Assembly: GCF_014701195.1 (NCBI RefSeq)
Contig: NZ_AP018712.1
Location: forward strand, 310,001 to 374,000
Direction of reading: 5' to 3'
DNA length: 64,000 nt
DNA from: Tepiditoga spiralis
GTDB taxonomy: Bacteria; Thermotogota; Thermotogae; Petrotogales; Petrotogaceae
Positions 31,651-40,753 of the stretch are shown here, piece by piece. The number at the start of each line of letters is the position of its first letter. Within the stretch, counting starts at the first letter, position 1. The notes under the pieces were generated by a model. The model saw only the letters and a list, made by a program, of their open reading frames with translations. It made no database searches and was not told where the DNA came from. The position numbers were made by a program, and so were the translations under genes.

Positions 31651-33852
31651 TTGAAAATAAAAAATAAAATATTATTATCAATAATCTTAATTGTTTTATT
31701 TATATCCATTGCTTATGAAACAATATTTTATATAAATGAAAAAAAAGATACAAATAATGAATTCATTAAAAACTCAGAATTAAGCATTAAATTAATTGAT
31801 AATGCAATAAACTTTTTTATTGAAGGAAAAAAAGCAGATGTTTCATCTTTATCTTCCATAATTAAAGAAACAAAAGTATCATCGACAACAATGAATTTAT
31901 TTAAAAATTATGTTAATAATCATAAAAATACAACTTTTGCTTTTTTTGGAAGCTCAAATGGTGAATATTTAGAGTATCCAATACCCAAATTAAGTAAAGA
32001 TTATGATCCAAGAGTAAGGCCATGGTACTTAAAAGCTATAAATAGCAGTGATGTTGAAATAATAGATCCTTACTTAACCTTAGCAAGTAAAGAATTAATG
32101 GTTAGTATAGTAAAAAATGTTAATAATTTAGGCGTTGTGGGAATAGGAGTTAGTTTAAAAAATTTTTATTTATTATTAAAAACCATTAATACTTTTAAAG
32201 ATACTTACTTAATATTATTAGATGAAAAAAATAGAATTTTAATAAACACTTACAATAATTCTAACATACTCAAAGATGTTTCTACCCTTTCAAAAGATCT
32301 TAATTTAAAAAAAGAATCTGCTCTTATAGATAATAATGAATATTTAGTTCTTAAAAAAAATTCTCAATTCTTAAATTGGAAATATATTATCTTTAGTAAT
32401 AAAAGTATAATATACAAAAAAATATTAAACTTTAATAAAAATCTTTTAATTATGTTTACTTTATTTTTTATAATTTCAATATATTACGCTGAAATAACAA
32501 GTAAAAGTATAACAAAACCTTTGGAGAATTTATCAAAAAAAATAAAATTGATAAAAAATAATAATTTTGATATTACTTTTGATATTAATAGTGAAGGTGA
32601 AATTGGTACAATAGAAAGATCATTGGGAATGATGACTATTTCAATAAAAAAATTATTAAACGAAGTTGAACAAAAAAATGAAAAACTTGAAAAGTTAAAT
32701 CAAGAAATCTTAAATTCAAATGAAGAGCTCTCAGATTTAAATACAGAATTAGAAAGTATGTATATAAAAACCGAAGAGTTAAATACTATATTTGAAAAAC
32801 TAATTTCTATAATTTCTCAAATAAATTCAAACGTTCATGAAGAAGAAATTTTTTCAGATTTATTAACACTTGCAATAGATATAATTCCAAATGCAGATAC
32901 AGGAAGTATAGCTCTTTTAACAGATAAGTTTGAATTTGTTGCAGCTGTTGGACACAACTTAAAAGAATTACAAAAGATTGAATTAAAAAAAGAATACATG
33001 ATAAAAGTTAAGGATATTACTATAATAAAAGATGTAAACTATAAAAATATAAATATTATGCCAAAAGAAGTATTTGAAAAGTTTAAAAAAGCCACAAAGG
33101 AAATAAGTGAATCCTTAATTTCTCCAATTTATGTTGGAGAAACTTATATAGGAAACTTATCTGTAGATATTTTAAAAGGAAGTAATAAACACTTTGGAAA
33201 TGATTCGAAAAGAATTATGAAAGCATTATCTACTATTTCTTCTTCCATTTTAACAGTTAAAAATTACAGTAAAATACAAGGAAAATTACATTCTCAAATA
33301 ATATATTCATTAATAAAAATACTTGAAATATATGATCCTTATACAAAAGGACACTCTGAATTTGTTGCAAAATATTCATTTGAAGTTGCTAAAAAACTCA
33401 ACTTAAATATGGAAAAATGTAAAAAAATATATTGGGCTGGACTTTTACACGATATAGGAAAGATATTTGTTCCAAGTACTATTTTAAATAAAACTTCAAA
33501 ATTAACCAATGAAGAGTTTGAAGAAATTAAAAAACATCCAATATCTGGATATGAAATTTTAAAAACTTCAGAAGAACTTGAAGAAATAGCAAAAATAGTT
33601 CTTCATCATCATGAAAGATATGACGGTAAGGGATATCCATATGGATTATTGGAAAAAGATATTCCAATAGAATCAAGAATAATAACGGTTGTTGATACTT
33701 GGAATGCAATGACAAGTAATAGACCTTATAGAGAGGCCTTAAATATTGAATATGCTATAAAAGAATTGCAAAAAAATAGAGGAACACAGTTTGATGCAAA
33801 TTTAGTTGATGTTTTTTTAGATATAATTTTAAATAATGAACAATTTGAGTAA
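31651..33852 (+). CDS. Membrane HD-GYP cyclic di-GMP phosphodiesterase with Cache, HAMP and GAF domains
   Basis: TM1 near residues 5-27, a Cache-type extracellular sensor (about 30-270; DYDPRVRPWYLKAI, DPYLTLASKELMVSIVK), TM2 near 275-293, HAMP near 295-345, coiled coil, GAF at about 385-540, and HD-GYP at about 550-733. The catalytic motifs HDIGKIFVP and HHERYDGKGYPYGL are intact, so hydrolysis of c-di-GMP is likely. It is the natural counterpart of the diguanylate cyclase at 12635. The TTG start at 31651 is set by GGAGGTGA seven bases upstream; the ATG 36 bases earlier overlaps the promoter region. Confidence 0.92.
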   Translation: MKIKNKILLSIILIVLFISIAYETIFYINEKKDTNNEFIKNSELSIKLIDNAINFFIEGKKADVSSLSSIIKETKVSSTTMNLFKNYVNNHKNTTFAFFGSSNGEYLEYPIPKLSKDYDPRVRPWYLKAINSSDVEIIDPYLTLASKELMVSIVKNVNNLGVVGIGVSLKNFYLLLKTINTFKDTYLILLDEKNRILINTYNNSNILKDVSTLSKDLNLKKESALIDNNEYLVLKKNSQFLNWKYIIFSNKSIIYKKILNFNKNLLIMFTLFFIISIYYAEITSKSITKPLENLSKKIKLIKNNNFDITFDINSEGEIGTIERSLGMMTISIKKLLNEVEQKNEKLEKLNQEILNSNEELSDLNTELESMYIKTEELNTIFEKLISIISQINSNVHEEEIFSDLLTLAIDIIPNADTGSIALLTDKFEFVAAVGHNLKELQKIELKKEYMIKVKDITIIKDVNYKNINIMPKEVFEKFKKATKEISESLISPIYVGETYIGNLSVDILKGSNKHFGNDSKRIMKALSTISSSILTVKNYSKIQGKLHSQIIYSLIKILEIYDPYTKGHSEFVAKYSFEVAKKLNLNMEKCKKIYWAGLLHDIGKIFVPSTILNKTSKLTNEEFEEIKKHPISGYEILKTSEELEEIAKIVLHHHERYDGKGYPYGLLEKDIPIESRIITVVDTWNAMTSNRPYREALNIEYAIKELQKNRGTQFDANLVDVFLDIILNNEQFE

Positions 33853-33901
33853 ATTGTTACTATTAAATTTTTAAATTCTTTGTTTTTTTTTACTTAACTT
33901 G

Positions 33902-33912
33902 TATGATATAAT
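33902..33912 (+). promoter_or_regulatory. Extended -10 element of the chemoreceptor gene
   Basis: TATGATATAAT lies 33 bases before the chemoreceptor ATG and is a TGn-type extended -10. The same 11-base word precedes another chemoreceptor gene at 56723-56733. No good -35 box is visible. Confidence 0.5.
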
Positions 33913-33944
33913 TATTTTGTATGTTAATACAAGGGGGTATTGGG

Positions 33945-36131
33945 ATGAATTTAAGGGGAAAATTTTCACTTTTGATGATAACAATGATATTTTTTTCATT
34001 GTTAATTATCACATTTTTTGTAGTAAGAATAAGTAGTAATTCATTAACTTCCAGTTATGCAGATAAAATGACAGCAGTAGTTTCCAAAACACATGATACT
34101 CTTCATGGTTTTTTTGAAAGTTTAGAATCAGAATTAAAATTATATTCAGAACTTGAAAATATTAAGCAAGCAATTTTTGATTTTGAAGACTCTTATGTAA
34201 CTATAGTTGATACTTATGGAAAAGATGGGTTAGTTGAAAAATTTAAAAGAGCCTATATTACAAAGAATCCATTTAAACCTAAAAACAAACTTGATACTAT
34301 AGATGATTCTAAAATAACAGATGATGAAAGAGATCAATTATTACTTTACGATATTAATCATAGTACATATCAACCTTTCTTGAGAAAAGTAATAAATAAA
34401 ATGGGGTATGGAGATATTCTGCTTTTAAACAAAGAAGGCGTAATACTATATACAGTAAATAAAAATACAGACTTAATAAAAAGTGTTACCAATGAATTAA
34501 AAAATACTAACTTGGCAAAACTATACAATATATTAAAAAAGTCTAATGATAATAATGTACACATGGTTGATTATGAAACATATTCACCAACGGGTAATCC
34601 TGAAATGTTTGCTGGTATATCTTTAAAAAATGACGATGGAGAATTACAAGGATACTTAATAATTGAAGAACATATAGAAAAGATAAACAATATTTTAACA
34701 AGTACTATAGGACTTGGGGAAACAGGAGAAACTTATATAGTTGGTACTGACAAATTAATGAGAAGTAATTCGAGATTTTCAAAAGAACCAACAATATTAA
34801 AAACAAAGATAGAAACTGAACCTATTGAAAAAGCCTTTAATAAGCAAGAAGGTTGGATGATAACCAAAAATTATAGAAATGAAAAAGTAATAAGCAGTTA
34901 TAAAAACTTTAAACACTTTGAAATTAATTGGGCATTAATTGGTGAAGTTACCTTAAAAGAAGCAAATAAAGGAAGTTCTAATATAATAAGATTGACAGTA
35001 ATTATTTTAATAATAGAATTAATTATAGCATTTATTTTATCTTACTTTTTTACTAGAAAAATGACAAAACCACTCGAAGAATTAGTTAAAAATATAGATG
35101 ATTTTGGTGAAGGAGATCTTACAATAATACCAAAAGTTAAAACAAAAGATGAAATAGGTAAAATGGCAAATTCAATAAAAAATATGTCTGAAAACTTAAG
35201 AGAAGCTCTATTGAAAATAAAAGAATCATCTTTAAAACTTCAAAAAAATTCACAAGTACTATCTGATGTATCATTAGAATCGGCAGAAATGGGTAAAAAA
35301 CTTGCAGAACAAAGTAAAATAATAGAAAACAACTCTGAAAATGTTGCAGCAAATGTTCAAGAAGTAAGTGCGGGTGTAAATGAAGTTTCAATGGCAGCAC
35401 AAAATGTTTCTGAATCTGCAAGAGAGCTTTCTGAATTGGCAGGAGAAACTAATGAAGATGCTGAAAATGGCTATACATCATTAACAAATGTTGTAAATGT
35501 GGTTAATGAAGCTATTGAACAAACAAATTCTGCAAAAACAACGGTAAATGAACTTGTAGAAAATGCAAAAAATATTGGAGAAGTCGTTGATGCAATAAAT
35601 ACCATAACAGAACAAACAAATTTATTGGCATTAAACGCTGCTATTGAAGCAGCAAGAGCTGGAGAAGCTGGTAAAGGATTTGCTGTTGTTGCAGACGAAA
35701 TAAGAAAACTTGCTGAAGAATCTAAAAAAGCTACAGAAAAAATAAGTGTTATATTAGAAGATACTAAAAAAATGTCGCTTAACGTAAATAATGTAACTTC
35801 AAAAACATCTGATATGATGAACAAAGCTGGAATAGATATAGAAAGTGTAGTAACAAAGTTTGAAAAGATTAAAAATAGTGTAGATCAAATGGGAATGATG
35901 ATAGAAACATTAACTGCAAATTCTGAAGAACAAAGTGCAAGTTCTGAAGAAATGGGCGCTGCAATGAGCAAAGTTAGCGATATTATTATGGATATAAACA
36001 ATCAAATAAAAAGCTCAGGTGATTTAATAGATCTTCAATCTGATGGTGCAGAAAAAGTTAATGAAAATGCCAAAGAACTTTCAAATCTTTCTGAAGAATT
36101 AATGGAAAACATAAAAAAATTCAAACTATAA
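33945..36131 (+). CDS. Methyl-accepting chemotaxis protein with large Cache sensor
   Basis: A transmembrane receptor: TM1 near 8-30, ~320 residues of extracellular dCache ([36 protein letters not shown]), TM2 near 345-365, HAMP, and a cytoplasmic four-helix signalling domain with the conserved hairpin tip [20 protein letters not shown]. It transmits ligand state to CheA/CheW. The ATG at 33945 follows AAGGGGGT; the upstream ATG at 33921 precedes that site. No che genes are in the window. Confidence 0.95.
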   Translation: MNLRGKFSLLMITMIFFSLLIITFFVVRISSNSLTSSYADKMTAVVSKTHDTLHGFFESLESELKLYSELENIKQAIFDFEDSYVTIVDTYGKDGLVEKFKRAYITKNPFKPKNKLDTIDDSKITDDERDQLLLYDINHSTYQPFLRKVINKMGYGDILLLNKEGVILYTVNKNTDLIKSVTNELKNTNLAKLYNILKKSNDNNVHMVDYETYSPTGNPEMFAGISLKNDDGELQGYLIIEEHIEKINNILTSTIGLGETGETYIVGTDKLMRSNSRFSKEPTILKTKIETEPIEKAFNKQEGWMITKNYRNEKVISSYKNFKHFEINWALIGEVTLKEANKGSSNIIRLTVIILIIELIIAFILSYFFTRKMTKPLEELVKNIDDFGEGDLTIIPKVKTKDEIGKMANSIKNMSENLREALLKIKESSLKLQKNSQVLSDVSLESAEMGKKLAEQSKIIENNSENVAANVQEVSAGVNEVSMAAQNVSESARELSELAGETNEDAENGYTSLTNVVNVVNEAIEQTNSAKTTVNELVENAKNIGEVVDAINTITEQTNLLALNAAIEAARAGEAGKGFAVVADEIRKLAEESKKATEKISVILEDTKKMSLNVNNVTSKTSDMMNKAGIDIESVVTKFEKIKNSVDQMGMMIETLTANSEEQSASSEEMGAAMSKVSDIIMDINNQIKSSGDLIDLQSDGAEKVNENAKELSNLSEELMENIKKFKL

Positions 36132-36166
36132 AATAAAAACACCGCTTAGCGGTGTTTTTATTTTAT
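36128..36166. terminator. Bidirectional terminator between the chemoreceptor gene and rsmA
   Basis: An 18-bp stem (36128-36145 with 36149-36166) centred on ACCGC-TTA-GCGGT, with A- and T-runs on both sides. It overlaps both stop codons. Confidence 0.9.
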
Positions 36167-36952
36167 ATACTCTTTATACATATTCAAATATTGTTCAACA
36201 GAAATAGTTTCAGGTCTTGATTTTGAATCAATTCCACAGCTCTCTAAAAAATATTCTACATCATCTATTATTGACTTTAAATTATTTCTTATAGTTTTTC
36301 TTCTTTGCGAAAAACAAATATGAATAAATTTAAAAAAATCTTTTGAATCTACATTATACTTATTGTGCTTAGTTAATTTCAAAACAACTGAATCTATCTT
36401 TGGATTTGGAATAAAAGCCGACTTAGGAACATCTAAAAGTTTTTTTACATCACAAAAATATTGAACAAAAACACTCAATGGACTATAATTTTTTCCAGAA
36501 GTTGCAATTATTCTTTCTCCAAATTCTTTTTGAACCATTAAAGAAGCTTGAACAAAATTTGGGGTTTCTATAAAAATCTTTTCAAGAATTGGTGAAGAAA
36601 TATTGTAAGGAATATTTGCAATATAAGCTATTTTTTTATCTTTGTATGGTGTTAAATCAGCTTTTAAAAAATCACCAAAAATTATTTCAACATTTTTATT
36701 TTTAAAACGTTCTTCTAATAAAGATTTTAAAGTTGTATCTATTTCATATGCAATAACTTTTAAACCTGTTTTTTCTAATTCTTCTGTTAATGTTCCAGCA
36801 CCTGGACCTATTTCAATTATATAATCTACATCTTTTATTTCTGATTTTTTGACTATTTTTTTTGTATATAAATCAGAAGATAAAAAATTTTGACCATACT
36901 TCTTTTTTAAAATTATTTGATACTCTTTTAACCATTCAGATGTTTTTTTCAA
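36158..36952 (-). CDS. rsmA: 16S rRNA (adenine1518/1519-N6)-dimethyltransferase
   Basis: At 264 residues this is full-length KsgA/RsmA. It has GQNFLSSDLYTKKIV, the SAM-binding IEIGPGAGTLTEELEK and the catalytic NIPYNISSPIL, with LMVQKEFGERI and the C-terminal FIPNPKIDSVVL and FSQRRKTIRNNL. It dimethylates two adenines at the 3' end of 16S rRNA during small-subunit maturation. It is a monocistronic gene. Confidence 0.96.
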   Translation of the reverse strand: MKKTSEWLKEYQIILKKKYGQNFLSSDLYTKKIVKKSEIKDVDYIIEIGPGAGTLTEELEKTGLKVIAYEIDTTLKSLLEERFKNKNVEIIFGDFLKADLTPYKDKKIAYIANIPYNISSPILEKIFIETPNFVQASLMVQKEFGERIIATSGKNYSPLSVFVQYFCDVKKLLDVPKSAFIPNPKIDSVVLKLTKHNKYNVDSKDFFKFIHICFSQRRKTIRNNLKSIIDDVEYFLESCGIDSKSRPETISVEQYLNMYKEYIK

Positions 36953-37134
36953 TTTTTTCCTCCGTTGTTTTAAACTTTAAAATTTTTTTTATTTTATTTA
37001 TAATTTTTTAATACTAAAATAAAAAAATTAATGTTACTTTTAATTAATAATTAATAAAGTCAATTAGTTGTATAATTAAAATAACTATTTTTATTATATA
37101 TTGTAGCAAAATTTTATTACTGGAGGTTTAAAAA

Positions 37135-38244
37135 ATGAAAGATATATTAATAATTGGATATATGCATCCAAAATATGATAAAAGAACATATAGAACTGTG
37201 AGTACATTATCTCAAGAGTACAAAATATATTATCAATATTGGACAAATGATGAAAAAGAAATAGAATATGAAGAAAATAATATTGTTTATATACCAGTAT
37301 ATTATAAGAAAAATATTCAAGCTCATCCATTTATTAAATTAAAAAATAGAAAAAACATAGATTTAAAAATAATAGAAATAATGAAAAGAAAAAAGTATGA
37401 CACCATATATTTTCATCATTTTTTAGCTAGATTTCCAGTCAAATCATTTAAAATAGCAAAAAAACAATGTAATCAAATAGTATATGATTTACATGAATAT
37501 CATCCAGAAAATTTTTTATCAGCAATGAAAGGAATAAAAAGAAAAATGAAAATATCAATAATGACAAAAATTTTCAAAAAACAATTAAATATAGTAGATA
37601 AGGTAATATATGTTTCTCAAGGAATAAAAGATTATATGGATAATAATAATTATGATTTAAAACATCCGTATATAATAGTTCCAAATTATGCAATTTCATC
37701 ATTAAAAGTCAAAAAAATAGAAGAAAGAGATAAAAGAATAGCTTTTTTAGGAAAAGTACCAAGAGATTTAGATGAAGAAAAAGAAATATTAAAAAGATTG
37801 AATAATTTAGGATATGAAATAGCATTAATAGGTATTGACGAAATAAAAGATAAAGCTTTATCTTTTATAAAACCTATGGGATTTTTGCCTTATGAAAAAA
37901 TGCTGGAAGAAACATCAAAATGCATGTTTACATTTTTATCATTTGGTATAGTACAACCAGTAAATCATATATACTGCATGCCAAATAAATATTTTGATTC
38001 AATAGGAGCAGGAGTTCCAATAATTTTAGCTGATAAATTTATTACTATGCAAAATATGACAAAAAAATACAAAAACGGAATAATAATAAACATAAATAAT
38101 CCAGATGAATCAATAGAAAAAATAAAAAAATTAAGTACAAAAGAAAACTACAATGAACTATTGAAAAATATAGAAAAATATCAAAATGAATTTATTTGGA
38201 ATCAAAAACAAAAACAAAAATTAATAGATTTTATAAAAAAATAA
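37135..38244 (+). CDS. Glycosyltransferase, GT4-like
   Basis: A 369-residue GT-B enzyme. The N-terminal domain begins IIGYMHPKYDKRTYRTVSTL; the C-terminal nucleotide-sugar domain has the family pattern of KRIAFLGKVPRDLDEEKEI, then a late TSKCMFTFLSFG and NKYFDSIGAGVPIILAD. It is likely cytoplasmic and active on a lipid-linked or surface glycan. It is the only plus-strand gene of the polysaccharide region and lies next to the IS-damaged end of the cluster. The ATG follows GGAGG at seven bases. Confidence 0.8.
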   Translation: MKDILIIGYMHPKYDKRTYRTVSTLSQEYKIYYQYWTNDEKEIEYEENNIVYIPVYYKKNIQAHPFIKLKNRKNIDLKIIEIMKRKKYDTIYFHHFLARFPVKSFKIAKKQCNQIVYDLHEYHPENFLSAMKGIKRKMKISIMTKIFKKQLNIVDKVIYVSQGIKDYMDNNNYDLKHPYIIVPNYAISSLKVKKIEERDKRIAFLGKVPRDLDEEKEILKRLNNLGYEIALIGIDEIKDKALSFIKPMGFLPYEKMLEETSKCMFTFLSFGIVQPVNHIYCMPNKYFDSIGAGVPIILADKFITMQNMTKKYKNGIIININNPDESIEKIKKLSTKENYNELLKNIEKYQNEFIWNQKQKQKLIDFIKK

Positions 38245-38348
38245 CAACTCTTTGAGTATAGGTAGCATAAGTAGAATGTAATTTGGTAGCATGTAAAATT
38301 TTGTGTAAATAAAAAAAACAAAACCATCCTTTACAAATAATTATATTT
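38245..38348. other. Non-coding spacer after the glycosyltransferase gene
   Basis: No gene seen. Two copies of a GGTAGCAT word occur (near 38262 and 38286), similar to the sequence just after the kinase gene near 1967; they may be insertion-element ends, but the match is short. Confidence 0.35.
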
Positions 38349-38505
38349 TAAATATTATTAAATTTTAAGATATCTAAATAAATATTATAAATTTTATTAG
38401 ATAGAATATTCCAATCAAAATTTAAGGATCTTTCTAAAATTTTATTAATTTTTATTTCATTTAAATTTATATTTAAAATTTCTTTAGAAAAATCATAAAT
38501 TAGAG
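38349..38505 (-). pseudogene. C-terminal remnant of a glycosyltransferase
   Basis: Read on the minus strand the frame gives IYDFSKEILNINLNEIKINK and then ERSLNFDWNILSNKIYNIYL before a stop. Such a pattern (IxxILxxS-x-FDW...iY.ii.) is typical of the last helices of GT4 glycosyltransferases. Upstream the frame is broken at the IS3 remnant (38500). It is therefore the stump of a gene that once followed wecB in the polysaccharide operon. Confidence 0.65.
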
Positions 38506-38745
38506 AATTTGTTTAATGTAATTGATAGAACTATGTATTCTTTTTCTATTATAAAATGATTCTATGTATTCAAATATTTTTATTTTTGCTTTTTCAAAGT
38601 TTTTATAGTTATATATATATAAATATATATATTTCTTCTTTTTTGATTATTAAATGAAATGATTCTATTTTTGTATTGTTATATTGTGTTCCTAAATCAC
38701 TATGGAATATTATTCTTTGTGTTTTGCGTAAAAATTTATTTTGGT
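38500..38745 (-). pseudogene. Decayed IS3-family orfB (transposase C-terminal part)
   Basis: The minus strand shows the rve-type DDE core and tail in pieces: IFHSDLGTQYNN, then KIESFHLIIKKEEIY, and then IFEYIESFYNRKRIHSSINY in another frame before a stop. The order is that of IS3-family OrfB, but frameshifts, an in-frame stop and a deletion after the NTKIESF part destroy it. The fragment runs directly into the glycosyltransferase stump at its downstream side. Confidence 0.8.
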
Positions 38746-39018
38746 CAAAAAAAGAAAAATAAATGTTGATGAAGAATTGTAATTTTTAGTAAAATTGCAA
38801 ACGAAAAAATTTCTTTTTGAGAAAATTATGGTTTTTGGTTTTTATCTTTTAAAATCAAAATCAAAAACAAACATCCCTCCGACAAACCCTCGTCCCCTCA
38901 AGGGGACATTTATAAATATGTTCTTTATCTCTCCTACACTTCATCGGTCCTTCTATGGAACATTTGTAAAGAAAATTCATCATAATTCTGATTCGTTAGT
39001 TTTTTCAAAGGAATACTT
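38746..39018. other. Non-coding stretch with a GC-rich hairpin
   Basis: No frame could be read as a protein. The only structure is the GC-rich segment at about 38870-38960, including the hairpin at 38892-38907. It lies between the IS3 fragment and the stop codon of wecB. Confidence 0.4.
38892..38907. repeat. GC-rich inverted repeat
   Basis: GTCCCCT (38892-38898) and AGGGGAC (38901-38907) pair perfectly with a CA loop. It stands out in DNA that is otherwise strongly AT-rich. There is no T-run, so it is not a standard terminator. Confidence 0.55.
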
Positions 39019-40077
39019 TTAGTTATTATTAAGCAATAAATCAACAATTTTTTTACCTGCATCGGCATTTCCATATACATTCTTTGGATAGACTTCTTTG
39101 AAGTTTAAAAATGTTTTTTCATATAAATTATTTTCATTTGCCAAAACATTCCATTTTACTTCTATTAATTCTCTCCATCCAGTGTCTGGCATTACTACAA
39201 TTGCTCTTTTTTTTGCAAAGTATGCTTCTTTTTGCAGTCCTCCTGAATCTGTTATTACTTTCCAAGAATTTTTTACAAGACCCATTAAATTTAAATAATC
39301 AATTGGTTCAATTACTACAACTTCTTTTAAATATTTTTTTAGTTTAAATTCTTTTATTCTTGCTTTTGTTCTTGGATGAATAGTGAATACTATCTTTTTT
39401 TCTTCACTTATTTTTTCTACTTGTTTTAAGATTTTTTCTAATTTTTCTTTTTTATCTACATTAAAATCTCTGTGCATTGTCATTAATATATACTCATCTT
39501 TTTTTAAATTCAATTCATTGAATTTATCATATTTAAAGTCTTTTTCCATCATTTTGTACAAGTCATACATAACATCTCCTACAAAGTGTACTCCATTTTT
39601 TATATTTTCTTTTTTTAAGTTTTCTACACTTTGTTTTGATGCACAAAAAAGCATATTTGATATTCTATCTGTAAGAACTCTATTTATTTCTTCTGGCATA
39701 TCTTTTGGTTCTTGTCTTATTCCAGCTTCTACATGAACTACAGGGATTTTCATTTTACTTGCTACTATTGCTCCTGCAAGTGTAGTATTTGTATCTCCAT
39801 AAACTAATATCATATCTGGCTTTTCTTTTTCAACTATTTTTTCAAACTCTATCATTATTTTCCCTGTCATTTCTCCATGTTTTCCAGATCCTATATTCAT
39901 ATTGTAGTCTGGTTGAGTTATTCCAAGTGTTTGAAAAAATATATCAGACATATTTTTATCATAGTGTTGTCCTGAATGTACTATGATTTCTTGTATGTTT
40001 GTTTTTTTTATTTCTTTGTTTATTATTGCTTCTTTTATAAATTGTGGCCTTGCTCCTATTAAGCTTATTATTTTCAT
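39019..40077 (-). CDS. wecB: UDP-N-acetylglucosamine 2-epimerase (non-hydrolysing)
   Basis: At 352 residues it is full length, starting MKIISLIGARPQFIKEA. Key motifs are HSGQHYDKNMSDIFFQ, YGDTNTTLAGAIVASKM, VHVEAGIRQEPKDMPEE and TDSGGLQKEAYFAKK. It converts UDP-GlcNAc to UDP-ManNAc, a precursor for surface glycans. The enzyme lies at the far end of the polysaccharide operon, between two decayed IS3 fragments. Its ATG overlaps the TGA of an upstream gene stump (AAATGA), as in an old coupled operon. Ribosome site: GAGG seven bases before the ATG. Confidence 0.93.
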   Translation of the reverse strand: MKIISLIGARPQFIKEAIINKEIKKTNIQEIIVHSGQHYDKNMSDIFFQTLGITQPDYNMNIGSGKHGEMTGKIMIEFEKIVEKEKPDMILVYGDTNTTLAGAIVASKMKIPVVHVEAGIRQEPKDMPEEINRVLTDRISNMLFCASKQSVENLKKENIKNGVHFVGDVMYDLYKMMEKDFKYDKFNELNLKKDEYILMTMHRDFNVDKKEKLEKILKQVEKISEEKKIVFTIHPRTKARIKEFKLKKYLKEVVVIEPIDYLNLMGLVKNSWKVITDSGGLQKEAYFAKKRAIVVMPDTGWRELIEVKWNVLANENNLYEKTFLNFKEVYPKNVYGNADAGKKIVDLLLNNN

Positions 40078-40170
40078 TTTTTTACCTCTTCATAAAAATT
40101 TTTTATAATAATTCCATTGACCAATATCAGTCATTTTATTATTACTCTTATAAACAGATATCTTCATTTC
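40078..40170 (-). pseudogene. C-terminal stump of a lost gene fused to IS3 debris
   Basis: On the minus strand the frame reads KISVYKSNNKMTDIGQWNYY then KKFYEEVKK and ends in a TGA that overlaps the wecB start. The upstream side runs, in frame, out of a transposase fragment. The peptide is probably the end of a former neighbour of wecB. Its family cannot be named. Confidence 0.5.
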
Positions 40171-40740
40171 TTCTTCAAAGTTTTTATAGATATATATATT
40201 TCTTCTTTTTTGATTATTAAACGAAGTGATTTTGTTTTTGTATTGTCATGCAGTATTCCTTTTTTACTGTATTTAGTCCTTTATCCATTTTTTAACATAA
40301 ATATTCTATTATTTTATTTTTGTACATATCTATTACACTCGCCAAATACATACTCCTTGAAAATTTTAATATTTTACATATCATTTTTATTGAGTAATAT
40401 TTTTTATATTTTTCTATGAATTTTACTATTTCACTTGTTGTTTTCGTACAAATATGGCTGTAACTTTTTTAATATTTCATTTTTTCATATTTTTTTTACT
40501 AAATGTACTTTCTGATACAGGTTTTATTTCTTTTATCCCATTGTATATTGTTATTGCACTTATGTCATATTCGTTGCTTAATCCATACACTTTTTTCCAA
40601 TTTTATGTAATTTTACTATTTGTTCTTTAAATTCATCACTATATCTTTTTCCATTTCTACTCATTTGGGTCACCTTCTTTATATTTTTATTATACTATTT
40701 TTTGTTAACTTTTTGGTGCCCACTTTTTTTGGTTAGATCC
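40171..40740 (-). pseudogene. Decayed IS3-family element (orfA and orfB pieces)
   Basis: From the ATG at 40664 the minus strand gives orfA (MSRNGKRYSDEFKEQIVKLH, then ISAITIYNGIKEIKPVSEST after a frameshift), the usual IS3 helix-turn-helix protein. OrfB pieces follow: TTSEIVKFIEKYKKYYS, ICKILKFSRSMYLA and then VIDMYKNKIIEY joined by a deletion, and IIKKEEIYIYKNFEE at the end. Upstream of orfA, 40690-40735 (TGGGCACCAAAAAGT on the minus strand) may be the outer IS end. It is not functional. Together with 38500-38745 it brackets wecB. Confidence 0.8.
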
Positions 40741-40753
40741 AATCCATTTATTA

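Noticed and set aside
35471-35824. 117-residue minus-strand frame opposite the chemoreceptor signalling domain
   Set aside because: Similar shadows occur opposite the other chemoreceptors (57547-57876 and 60438-60971); they come from the conserved repeats of the sense gene.
37094-37330. 78-residue minus-strand frame over the glycosyltransferase start
   Set aside because: Overlaps a strong plus-strand gene and has no ribosome site.
38580-38640. TA-rich microsatellite-like stretch
   Set aside because: Explained by simple TATA runs inside decayed transposase sequence.
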